Part shown: positions 45,967 through 57,500 of the stretch, in pieces
How positions within the stretch are numbered: the stretch's first letter is position 1
Layout: every line of letters begins with the position of its first letter
The notes under the pieces: model-generated
What the model saw: only the letters and a program-made list of their open reading frames with translations
Told to the model about the DNA's origin: nothing
The model's database searches: none
Translations under genes and position numbers: made by a program
Assembly (NCBI RefSeq): GCF_046630445.1
Contig: NC_092341.1
Location: forward strand, 27,728,001 to 27,792,000
DNA: 64,000 bases
Reading direction: 5' to 3'
Source of the DNA: Rutidosis leptorrhynchoides
Taxonomy: Eukaryota; Streptophyta; Magnoliopsida; Asterales; Asteraceae

Positions 45967-48900
45967 ACATGATACTATGATAAGTAAACATATCATTAAG
46001 TATATTAACAATGAACTACATATGTAAAAACAAGACTACTAACTTAATGATTTTTAAACGAGACATATATGTAACGATTATCGTTGTAAAGACATTTAAT
46101 GTATATATATCATATTAAGAGATATTCATACATGATAATATCATGATAATATAATAATTTAAAATCTCATTTGATATTATAAACATTGGGTGAACAACAT
46201 TTAACAAGATCGTTAACCTAAAGGTTTCAAAACAACACTTACATGTAACGACTAACAATGACTTAACGACTCAGTTAAAATGTATATACATGTAGTGTTT
46301 TAATATGTATTTATACACTTTTGAAAGACTTCAATACACTTATCAAAATACTTATACTTAACAAAAATGCTTACAATTACATCCTCGTTCAGTTTCATCA
46401 ACAATTCTACTCGTATGCACCCGTATTCGTACTCGTACAATACACAGCTTTTAGATGTATGTACTATTGGTATATACACTCTAATGATCAGCTCTTAGCA
46501 GCCCATGTAAGTCACCTAACACATGTGGGAACCATCATTTGGCAACTAGCATGAAATATCTCATAAAATTACAAAAATATGAGTAATCATTCATGACTTA
46601 TTTACATGAAAACAAAATTACATATCCTTTATATCTAATCCATACACCAACGACCAAAAACACCTACAAACACTTTCATTCTTCAATTTTCTTCATCTAA
46701 TTGATCTCTCTCAAGTTCTATCTTCAAGTTCTAAGTGTTCTTCATATATTCTACAAGTTCTAGTTACATAAAATCAAGAATACTTTCAAGTTTGCTAGCT
46801 CACTTCCAATCTTGTAAGGTGATCATCTAACCTCAAGAAATCTTTATTTCTTACAGTAGGTTATCATTCTAATACAAGGTAATAATCATATTCAAACTTT
46901 GGTTCAATTTCTATAACTATAACAATCTTATTTCAAGTGATGATCTTACTTGAACTTGTTTTCGTGTCATGATTCTGCTTCAAGAACTTCGAGCCATCCA
47001 AGGATTCGTTGAAGCTAGATCCATTTTTCTCTTTTCCAGTAGGTTTATCCAAGGAACTTAAGGTAGTAATGATGTTCATAACATCATTCGATTCATACAT
47101 ATAAAGCTATCTTATTCGAAGGTTTAAACTTGTAATCACTAGAACATAGTTTAGTTAATTCTAAACTTGTTCGCAAACAAAAGTTAATCCTTCTAACTTG
47201 ACTTTTAAAATCAACTAAACACATGTTCTATATCTATATGATATGCTAACTTAATGATTTAAAACCTGGAAACACGAAAAACACCGTAAAACTGGATTTA
47301 CGCCGTCGTAGTAACACCGCGGGCTGTTTTGGGTTAGTTAATTAAAAACTATGATAAACTTTGATTTAAAAGTTGTTATTCTGAGAAAATGATTTTTATT
47401 ATGAACATGAAACTATATCCAAAAATTATGGTTAAACTCAAAGTGGAAGTATGTTTTCTAAAATGGTCATCTAGACGTCGTTCTTTCGACTGAAATGACT
47501 ACCTTTACAAAAACGACTTGTAACTTATTTTTCCGACTATAAACCTATACTTTTTATGTTTAGATTCATAAAATATAGTTCAATATGAAACCATAGCAAT
47601 TTGATTCACTCAAAACGGATTTAAAATGAAGAAGTTATGGGTAAAACAAGATTGGATAATTTTTCTCATTTTAGCTACGTGAAAATTGGTAACAAATCTA
47701 TTCTAACCATAACTTAATCAACTTGTATTGTATATTATGTAATCTTGAGATACCATAGACACGTATACAATGTTTCGACCTATCATGTCGACACATCTAT
47801 ATATATTTCGGAACAACCATAGACACTCTATATGTGAATGTTGGAGTTAGCTATACAGGGTTGAGGTTGATTCCAAAATATATATAGTTTGAGTTGTGAT
47901 CAATACTGAGATACGTATACACTGGGTCGTGGATTGATTCAAGATAATATTTATCGATTTATTTCTGTACATCTAACTGTGGACAACTAGTTGTAGGTTA
48001 CTAACGAGGACAGCTGACTTAATAAACTTAAAACATCAAAATATATTAAAAGTGTTGCAAATATATTTTGAACATACTTTGATATATATGTATATATTGT
48101 TATAGGTTCGTGAATCAACCAGTGGCCAAGTCATACTTCCCGACGGATTAAAAATCTGTGAAAGTGAGTTATAGTCCCACTTTTAAAATCTAATATTTTT
48201 GGGATGAGAATACATGCAGGTTTTATAAATGATTTACAAAATAGACACAAGTACGTGAAACTACATTCTATGGTTGAATTATCGAAATCGAATATGCCCC
48301 TTTTTATTAAGTCCGGTAATCTAAGAATTAGGGAACAGACACCCTAATTGACGCGAATCCTAAAGATAGATCTATCGGGCCTAACAAACCCCATCCAAAG
48401 TACCGGATGCTTTAGTACTTCGAAATTTATATCATATCCGAAGGGTGTCCCGGAATGATGGGGATATTCTTATATATGCATCTTGTTAATGTCGGTTACC
48501 AGGTGTTCACCATATGAATGATTTTTATCTCTATGTATGGGATGTGTATTGAAATATGAAATCTTGTGGTCTATTATTATGATTTGATATATATAGGTTA
48601 AACCTATAACTCACCAACATTTTTGTTGACGTTTTAAGCATGTTTATTCTCAGGTGATTATTAAGAGCTTCCGCTGTCGCATACTTAAATAAGGACGAGA
48701 TTTGGAGTCCATGCTTGTATGATATTGTGTAAAAACTGCATTCAAGAAACTTATTTTGTTGTAACATATTTGTATTGTAAACCATTATGTAATGGTCGTG
48801 TGTAAACAGGATATTTTAGATTATCATTATTTGATAATCTACGTAAAGCTTTTTAAACCTTTATTGATGAAATAAAGGTTATGGTTTGTTTTAAAATGAA

Positions 48901-48996
48901 TGCAGTCTTTGAAAAACGTCTCATATAGAGGTCAAAACCTCGCAACGAAATCAATTAATATGGAACGTTTTTAATCAATAAGAACGGGACATTTCA
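45677..48996 (+). mobile_element. Solo LTR of a second Gypsy-like family, TSD GTATT
   Basis: 3320 bp, from TGTAGTGACCCG to GGACATTTCA, flanked by GTATT at 45672-45676 and 48997-49001. It splits the Gypsy2 RT between codons that rejoin as GI and KVDPTKIEAISKW-type sequence. TG...CA ends, no internal coding region and no repeat of its own ends inside indicate a recombined single LTR. It contains a (TA)n tract (45881-45961). Long LTR size suggests a Gypsy family, but this cannot be proven without an internal region. Short ORFs inside are not supported as genes. The strand given is by analogy with similar LTRs. Confidence 0.9.
45881..45961. repeat. (TA)n microsatellite in solo LTR
   Basis: About 40 TA dinucleotides. 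Confidence 0.95.
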
Positions 48997-51145
48997 GTAT
49001 TAAAGTCGATCCCACAAAAATCGAAGCCATTAGTAAATGGGAGACTCCTACTACTCCTACTCACATTCGTCAATTTTTGGGTCTCACCGGATACTATCGT
49101 AGATTCATCGAAAACTTCTCTTTGGTTGCTCATCCTCTAACCGCGTTAACTCACAAGGGAAAGAAATTCATTTGGTCAACCGAACAAGAATCCGCATTTC
49201 AAATCTTGAAGACAAAGCTAACCACCGCTCCTATCTTGTCACTTCTCGAAGGCAATGATGATTTTTTGTTGTATATTGCGATGCCTCGAAACATGGTTTT
49301 GGGTGCGTGTTGATGCAACGAAAGAAAGTCATTGCTTATGCCTCCTGACAACTCAAAATTCATGAACGGAACTATACGACACATGATCTCGATCTCGGAG
49401 CCATTGTCTTCGCACTTAAAATGTGGAGACACTATCTTTATGGAACCAAAAGTACCATCTTCACCGATCACAAAAGCCTTCAACACATCTTCGATCAAAA
49501 GCAACTAAACATGAGACAACGACGGTGGATTGAAACTTTAAACGATTATGATTGTGAGCTTCGTTACCATCCCGGGAAGGCAAATGTAGTAACCGATGCC
49601 TTAAGTCGAAAGGAAAGAGCGATTTCTCTTCGTGTCCGAGCTTTAAACATCACCATTCACACCAACCTCAATAGTCAAATTTGTGTAGCCCAAGACGAGG
49701 CTCTCAAGGATGAAAACATCTCTCTCGAACATTTGAATGTCCTCACCTCTCGATTCGAAGTTAAAGAAATCGGACTCCGATATTTCGCCGGAAGAATTTG
49801 GGTGCCTAGTTATGGGGACTTGCGAAGCCTTATTTTAGACGAAGCCCATAAGTCAAGATATTCGATTCACCCCGGTGCCAATAAGATGTACCACGACCTC
49901 AAAGAACAATATTGGTGGCCGAACATTAAAAAGGACGTTGATACTTATGTTGGAAAGTGCCTAACTTGCTCCAAAGTCAAAGCCAAACATCAAAGACTGT
50001 CCGGACTACTTCAACAACCCGAAATCCCGCAATGGAAGTGGGAAAGGATAACGATGGATTTTATCACCAAACTACCAAAGACGGTTGGCGGTTATGATAC
50101 TATTTGGGTTATTGTTGACCGTCTCACCAAATCCGCGCACTTCCTAGCCATGAAGGAAACCGACAACATGGAGAAACTCGCACAACTTTACATTAAAGAA
50201 ATCGTAGCCCGACACGGTATACCCTTATCAATTATCTCCGACCGAGATGGCCGTTTTGTTTCTAGATTTTGGTGTACCATACAAGAAGCGTTGGGGACGC
50301 GTTTAGACATGAGCACCGCATACCATCCGCAAACCGACGGATAAAGCGAACGCACAATTCAAACCTTGGAAGACATGCTACGAGCTTGCATTTTCGACTT
50401 TGGAAAAGCTTGGGATAAGCACTTGCCTCTCACCGAATTCTCCTACAACAATAGTTATCACGCGAGTATTAACGCCGCACCATTCGAAGCTTTATATGGC
50501 CGAAAATGTCGTTCACCTCTATGTTTGGCCGAAGTAGGCGACACACAAATCACCGGACCCGAACTCATTCATGAAACAACCGAGAAGATCGTTCAAATCC
50601 GAGATAGGCTTAGGGCGGCCCGAAGTCGTCAAAATAGTTATACCGATAAAAGACGCAACGACCACGAATTTCAAGTCGGTGACCGCGTAATGTTAAAAGT
50701 CACGCCTTGGAAAGGTGTAATTCGTTTCGGGAAATGCGGGAAGCTAAATCCGCGGTATATTGGTCCTTTCGAAATCTTGGAGCGTGTTGGAACCGTTGCT
50801 TATCGTTTAGATCTTCCGCCTCAATTGAGCTCCGTTCATCCTACTTTCCATGTATCCAACTTGAAAAAGTGCCTTGCCGAACCCGATATCATCATCCCTC
50901 TCGAGAAGCTTACCATTGATGACAAACTTCATTTCGTGGAGGAACCGGTTGAAATTGTGGACACCTCCGTCAAAACGTTAAAACAAAGCCGAATTCCAAT
51001 TGTCAAGGTCCGTTGGAACGCCAAAAGGGGACCCGATTTTACTTGGGAAAGACAAGATCAAATGCAAAGGAAGTATCCTCATCTTTTCACGAATTCGGAA
51101 ACGCAAAATCCCGAGGAAGAAACAACGACTACTACGGCTACTTAA
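48997..51145 (+). pseudogene. Gypsy2 RT C-half, RNase H, integrase and chromodomain-like tail
   Basis: This continues the polyprotein after the solo LTR. RT thumb (ETPTTPTHIRQFLGLTGYYRRF-type block, about 49045-49110); RNase H with CDASKHGFGCVL (about 49275), [12 protein letters not shown] and a DALSRK end (about 49600); integrase zinc motif with [18 protein letters not shown] and CLTCSKVK (about 49870-49980), core [15 protein letters not shown] and TAYHPQTDG; and a C-terminal [16 protein letters not shown] chromodomain-like region (about 51003). Breaks: a frameshift near 49274, TGA at 49346 (Arg expected) and TAA at 50342 (Gln expected). The frame then stays open to the natural stop at 51143. 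The chromodomain-like tail suggests the Tekay/Del chromovirus lineage. Confidence 0.92.
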
Positions 51146-51162
51146 ATTTCGGGACGAAATTT

Positions 51163-51180
51163 CTTTTAAGGAGTAGGTAA
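51163..51180 (+). other. Gypsy2 polypurine tract
   Basis: CTTTTAAGGAGTAGGTAA abuts the 3' LTR, preceded by GGGACGAAATTT as in related chromoviruses. Confidence 0.8.
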
Positions 51181-53516
51181 TGTAACATCCCGTCTTTTTC
51201 CGTTTACTTTTCATTTATTCATTTTAAAGTCCGTTATATGTTTATAACATCTCCCGTTGATACGCGTTTTAAATTATCTCGTTTAGGTAATTCACGCACC
51301 CGAATGAAACTTGAGGGACTAAACTTGCCAAAATGCCAAAATGGTGAGTAGGTCAAAGGAGTCAAACTCCTCTCATCCATTCATTCATCTCCTTCTTCTT
51401 TGTTACTTCCTCCATTTTCTCTCAACACCCAATTACAAAGAATCATCATCTATTTCAAATCGAGCAAGCTTCAATCTAAACAAATTACATATTTGGAATC
51501 CTTGCATCTTCCTCTTCGATTCCATACCGATTTCATTACATTTGGGTAACTTTCTAAAATCACTAGATTTTGTGTTCTTGATGTTTTTAACTTATAGAAG
51601 TGTTAATTAGTGTCTATGGCTCAAGTCTAACATGAATATATGATTTGTATGCTCGATCTCGTTGTTTTAGTGTAACTTGCATGAACATGAAAAGTGTGTG
51701 TTTGATTTTGAGTTTTGGATGATTTAATTTTGTTTTTATGATAAAGTGAAGTATTAAATGTGTTCCTAGTATCACTAGCTTCAATTTGATGTGTAGGTTG
51801 CTTTAGAAAACTTCATAAACTTGATTATTGATTTTGGTGGATTTGGGTTAGGGTTTGATGAACTTGAAATGAACCTTTGATGCTTTGAATGATATGAGAT
51901 GTTGTTAGTAAGTGTTTAGTTGTATTGTATGTTTAATTATCTTCGAAACGGCATATCATTCGTGTAAATTGGTTGCCCGAATCATTGAATTACATTTATG
52001 AACTTGAATGCATTAAATGATGAGCATTGAATGTGATTTGGGTTGTTGCAAGTATTGAATTGTTTGTTGAAATGTGTTTAGTTGTTTTCCTCGTCAAAAT
52101 ACCTTCCCGATAATATAAGATACATGTTTTGATTGTTTGCGGGTCATAAATTGGGATTGTTTGAGTTTTGGTTCGTACATTTCTTTGTTGCAGCAAAACA
52201 GGGTCTGGATACAGATCTGGACGCCGTCCAGATTATTGGACGCCGTCCAGATTATTGGACGCCGTCCAGGCCTTCAATGCTGGACGCCGTCCAGCAAATC
52301 TGGACGCCGTCCAGATACACTACCAGATTCTGTTTGGTTTGGTCATTTTACGAAAAATGTTTGCCATGCTATGGACCTCCGATTCACATGTAACTTGTTT
52401 TAACATGCTCATATATGATTAAAAACCTCAGAAAAATAGTTCGACACCCAACCCAAATGTGTTGACTTTTTCGTTGACTTTGACCTGACCCAAGTTGACT
52501 TTTAATCAAACTTAACCAAATGTTTATACAATCGTACTAACATGCTTTTATACTTGTATCTTGCATGAGACGTGACAATTTGACTCACATACTATAGTAA
52601 TCGAGTCGTAACGAGCCATAGGACTAATTGAACACTTTGACCGACCGTGTTTACCGATATTGATACAAACTTATTTGTTTAGGTCAAGACTAGCATTCGT
52701 TCTTGCACACGTTTACTTGTTGAAGTACTTTTACATACGTGCACTCAAGGTGAGATCATAGTCCCACTTTTACTTTTTTGAACTTACAATTGGGATGAGA
52801 AAACATAAACATTTCTTTTTACTAAGTGAACACAAGTACGGGAAAACAAACATTCTACATACAAGTTTAGAACAAAATCCTCAATTCGATTATCATTAGT
52901 TACACTTGCCGGGTGTAAGCGAGAACTTATGTTGTATGAATCCATATGGGTTTGACAAACCCTCATTTAGACGGTTCACTACCGTTTACGAATGAAATAT
53001 ATTTTCGAGAAACAGTGTATGTTCTAACACTATTGTGATGGGGTTCTATGGAAGGAATGTTAAGCATTGATAATTGGGTGTTCGTGAATATTAACTTTTG
53101 GAATGTATTACTATTATATCAATGTTACAAATCTTGTGGTTCACTTGTACTTACTTACTTAAACCTATGATTTCACCAACGTTTTTGTTGATAGATTTCT
53201 ATGTTTTTCTCAGGTCCTTGAACGTTTTGTGATACATGCTTCCGCTCATTACTTTTGATACTTGGTTGGATGTCGAGTATACATGCATACGTGGAGCGTC
53301 TTTTGACTATTTTTAAATTGTGTCGCATATGTTTCAATTGTACTTTAAAGTTTGTTATGTAACTAGTTGTCGAACTACTTTGTAAACCTTGATACATCTT
53401 TACTTTTGAAATGAATGCCACATACTTTTGGTCAAATGTTGTTTTAAAGACTTATGACCACGTAACGGGACCTAAGTAGACGGCGCCGTCAATGACGATT
53501 TTGTCGGGTCGCTACA
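51181..53516 (+). repeat. Gypsy2 3' LTR
   Basis: 2336 bp. Close to the 5' LTR but with five instead of four CTGGACGCCGTCCAG-type palindromes (52217-52314) and a few other small indels. 52777-53516 is repeated at 1-740. Confidence 0.95.
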
Positions 53517-53552
53517 ATAAGGAGCTGTGGTCTCATGGATAATACCAACGGA

Positions 53553-54716
53553 TTAGAAATACGATTGGTCAACGTATTCACCTCCCCTATCCGTTCTAAG
53601 TCTTTTAATCAAAGCCTTTTGTTGCAATTCTACTTCAATTTTAAATATTTTAAATTTATCTAATGCTTCATCCTTAGTATGTAACAAGTAAACATAGCAA
53701 AACCTAGAAGCATCATCAATAAAAGTAACAAAATATTTCTTATTCCCTAAAGTAGGAGTTGCATGCAAATCACACAAATCACTATGTATTAATTCCAAAA
53801 TTTCAGTATCACGATGTACATTTTGAAATGGTTTCTTAGTGATTTTTGTCAACATACACGTTTTACACTTTTCATTGTTCATATTAAAGGCCGGTATTAA
53901 ACCATCTTTAGACATATCTTGCATTCTTTTAAAGTGTACATGTCCTAGTCTAGCATGCCAAAGTGTAGAATTATTTATGCCAGAATTTGAAATAAAAGCA
54001 AAATTAACATTTAAGTGATTAATGTTAAGTCTAAACATTCGATTACATAAATAACCAAAACCAACAAACATACCATGTTTTGACAAAACAAACTTATCAG
54101 ATTCAATCACTTGTTTATAACCACAACAATTTAACACACTACTGGAAACTAAATTTTTCCTTATTTGTGGTACATGCAAAACATCAAACAAACAAATAGT
54201 TTTTCCAGAACTAAAACATAAATCCACACTTTCACGTCCATGAATAGGAGTTATTGACTCATTTCTCATATGAAGAATTGATCCATCAGTCACGGACTCG
54301 TAAGTCTTGAACCAAAATCTATCCTTGCATACATGGGTGGTAGCTCCCGAGTCAACCCACCACGCAACATCATCATCCTGCACAAAATAAGCTTCAGATA
54401 TATATGAAACATAATTCTTATTTGAATTATTAAACACATTCTGACCTTTCGAGCTTTGGTTGTTTAAACCATTTCCCGAACCGCTTGTGCTAGTTCCTTT
54501 GGCATTATTATTACCAAATATAACCTTGCAATCCATTTTCAAGTGTCCAGTTTTACCACACTTCCAACAAGTCAATTTAGACTTCTTATTCGGATTAGCC
54601 TTGGTATAACCTTTGATGTTTACGTTTGCCCTTTTTGTCATTTTTACTAGTGAACTTTTTATGTTCCACCATATTGACAACAGACGTACCAGCAACTTCG
54701 GGTCATTATCCTGCAA
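53553..54716 (-). pseudogene. Copia1 knuckle/protease/integrase N-half (second copy)
   Basis: Duplicate of 777-1940 with three base differences in the integrase region (two change an amino acid visibly: Tyr to Cys, Gly to Arg). Same zinc knuckle, DSGATTH protease motif, LWHARLGHVHF pre-integrase motif, and the same TAA at 53553-53555 (Gln expected). Downstream of the stop the frame still reads SVGIIHETTAPY up to the Gypsy2 TSD and resumes beyond Gypsy2 at 40618. Confidence 0.92.
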
Positions 54717-54753
54717 CCTGAGGGATTCCTCAATACGTAGATGACTACCTAAC

Positions 54754-55317
54754 TCAACAAAGGGTTAACTCATCCTTCTTATGTTTCAAAGAATGTTTAA
54801 ATTCTTTCCAAGATGGAGGTAGTTTATCAATGATACTTGAGACTTTAATAGACTCATCCATATTCATTTTATGTTGTGTGAATTGACCAAGTATACGAAT
54901 GAGCTCATTGTATTGTTCCAAGACCGGTCTAGAATCGACCATCTTGTAATTATTAAAATTACTCACAAGGAACTTTTTACTAGAAGCATCCTCAGACATA
55001 TACTTGATTTCTAAACAGTCCCATAGTTCTTTAGCAGATTCAACATTTTGGTAAATATCAAAAAGAGAATCAGCCATACCATTGAGGATTAAACCTCTAA
55101 CGATGTAGTCATCGTTCTCCCACTTGCACCTTTTCCGAATTTGTTCAACAGTGGCATCATCACCATGATCTTCAGGAATTGGTGTGCTGAGTACGTACAC
55201 CACACTCATGCTGCTCAGAAAGAAGTGCATCTTCTTTTGCCATCTCCTAAAATCAATTCCCTCAAACTTATCAAGTTTGGAGAAATTCGTCGTCATGTGT
55301 TTCATCGTAGCCGCCAT
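54754..55317 (-). pseudogene. Copia1 gag N-terminal part (second copy)
   Basis: Identical in layout to 1978-2541: a 187-residue gag fragment ending at a one-base frameshift after KHKKDELTL. The ATG is 27 bases from the LTR. Confidence 0.9.
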
Positions 55318-55344
55318 CGATTATAACAAATAATTACTTTCGAT

Positions 55345-56424
55345 TGTTGGAGGTTTTATTTAATTTTCGTGTAGGGTAAAATAATCGAAAGTCGGATAAA
55401 TCACTGAATCGTGGTATCACTTTCCGAAAGTAATTATTCGACCCTTATTGCCTGGGTTACACGAATATCACTTTGGGATAAGACAGAGATTAGTTCTTGT
55501 TATTGGCAGTAAACAAGAACTCTTTTGCAGAGGAATATTAGATGTTCGTAACTTGTGTCTTCTCTCATGCATATTGGTTAATATATTTATATACACCCTT
55601 AATCATGAAAGAGTCTTTTATTAAAATCAATTGGCCGATTGATTAATAAAGGTATCTTCTATAATATTCAAAAGTGGTTACAGGAAGAATATTTCTATAA
55701 ACATATATTATCACTTCCATCATTAAAGTAAAAGTTATTACTTTTACAATAAACAAATATTATTACTTCTATCATTAAAGTAAAACTTGTTACTTTTACA
55801 ATAAACAAATATTATATTTTACAACTATCAAAGCATGAGTGATTACTTTATAATAAACAAGTATTATTCCTTTCACTATTAAAGTAAAAGTGGGTCCAGG
55901 AATAATTCTTCTGTAATCACTCAAAATTGTGTTAAGTGTTTTCTTGCTACTGCCTCTTAAGGACCAGCAGCGCAAAAGTCAGCAAAAGGACCAGCAGCGC
56001 AAAGGAGTCAGCATAGGGACCAGCAGCGCAAAAGTCAGCAAACAAGACCAGCAGCGCACAAGTCAGCAAACAGGACCAGCAGCGCAGAGGAACCAGCAAA
56101 CAGGACCAGCAGCGCAGAGGAACCAGCAAACAGGACCAGCTGCGCAGAACAACCAGCACAGGGACCAGCTGCGCAGAACAACCAGCACAGGGACCAGCAA
56201 TGCAGAACAACCAGCACAAAACACTTAGCCAAATTTCAGCTTACTAAGAAAACTTAGTACTGAAAACACTTAGTCAAATTTCAGGTAGACCAAGTCATGA
56301 TAGTAAATAATGGAAAACCACTTTTTGGTTCGGGTAATCTATCACTTAATGGGTGTACACTCCGTACCTCCAAACCCATTTACAAGTGTAGATTAAAATC
56401 CACAATTACACTAAATTTCCAACA
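55345..56424 (-). repeat. Copia1 LTR (5' LTR in element orientation)
   Basis: 1080 bp; matches 2569-3619 plus one extra 29-bp minisatellite unit (array at 55968-56218). A TATA-like TATATAAATATAT on the minus strand lies at about 55580-55594. Confidence 0.92.
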
Positions 56425-57495
56425 AGAGGCAGATGATACAAGAAGAGTTAGATGATAGACTTATGAGAAACTTGTGCCTCCATTCTGACCAATATTATAC
56501 GCCAAAACATAGATGTAGTGGGCAACACTTTACGATTGTCATACTGAGCAGAATTGACCATGAATTTCTTACTAGTGATGATATTGTAAAACAAGAGGAA
56601 GAAGTGGTGAGGGACAATCGGATTGAAGGCAATGACGTCATACCACACATTTCCAAGAATGTCTTACATGAAACTAATACATACCAAACAATGAGAGAAG
56701 ATGATAAAGAAAACACACACGAATCGACTAAGCTAGTGACCGATAATGATCTTATCTCTCTGGAAAATATTCTTTTTGACGTAAATGATAGGATAGTAAT
56801 GGGTGACACTGAACCCGTTGATGTTAATGTTTCTCAAATGATTACATATGATTCGAAATTGAGTAGTTTTCAAGTCGTTGATGAATTTTATGAGCACGCT
56901 ATTCTCATCAGCTCACATCTAGACGAGTCAAGTGAGCATCACGAGTCTTACCCGACAATCGGGAAGTACAAAAAGGAATTTGCATTCGGTGTTAAAAAAT
57001 GATTCTCCAGCTACACATGCACTAAGATGTGAGAATACGCACCACATACGAGAGTCTTACCATTTTTTTAATAAAGCTTCGGATTATAAGAGTTTTCATG
57101 AGTTTAGACAACAAACTCTTTTCATTTTCCATACATGGTTTAATTCCTTCATTGAATTGGACCAAGTCAGGAACTTTCACACCCGAGCAAGGAGGAATTT
57201 TGAGATGCATCTATGGCCTAAATGGAAGACTAGATTGAGTTGTTATTTTTACAGTTTTGTGGCGATGTTGCAGGTTGGTTCAACTAATGCCACATTTGTT
57301 TTTGACCCAAGCAAGCCTTTTTGCTGTGAATTCGTGTTCAGGGAGATTCTTGCGGTTCAAAATCTTCTCAAAGAGTGTTGACTTTGTTTTGAGCAATCGC
57401 ACATTCATTTTTGATCGGGGAAAGCCTGCAATTATAGTTGATAGCACGTTCGTTTTTGATCGTGGAAGGTTTTGTTGGTCCTTGACTCGCCATGA
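56425..57495 (+). pseudogene. Outer Gypsy gag knuckle part and tail (second copy)
   Basis: Duplicate of 3620-4690. The frame 56433-57002 continues the gag sequence interrupted at 36749. No pol domains follow before Copia2 inserts at 57496, which marks the host element as non-autonomous. A handful of base differences from the first copy (for example near 56533 and 57271). Confidence 0.6.
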
Positions 57496-57500
57496 ACTGC

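Larger units (their letters stand above)
40624..53516 (+). mobile_element. Gypsy2: chromovirus-like LTR retrotransposon, TSD ATAAG
   Basis: 12,893 bp including a 3.3-kb solo LTR inside it. LTRs 40624-42924 and 51181-53516, TSD ATAAG at 40619-40623 and 53517-53521. Primer site TGGTATTAGAGCC at 42927, polypurine tract before 51181. Gag-pol order is gag, protease, RT, RNase H, integrase, chromodomain-like tail, which is Ty3/Gypsy. It inserted into Copia1 integrase between the TAPY and TPQ codons. All nonsense codons are explained by C-to-T changes. Confidence 0.95.
36755..56424 (-). mobile_element. Copia1: full element split by Gypsy2
   Basis: Minus-strand Copia element with LTRs at 36755-37909 and 55345-56424, flanked by AGAAG (36750-36754) and AGAGG (56425-56429), a TSD with one mismatch. 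Its own length is about 6.8 kb once Gypsy2 (40624-53516 plus one TSD copy) is discounted. Coding order on the minus strand: gag 55317-54754, knuckle/protease/integrase 54716-53553, [Gypsy2], integrase C-terminal/RT/RNase H 40618-38525. It inserted into the outer Gypsy gag linker. Confidence 0.93.

Noticed and set aside
46321-46554. 77-aa ORF in the solo LTR
   Set aside because: No motif, within an LTR, AT-rich; no support for a gene.
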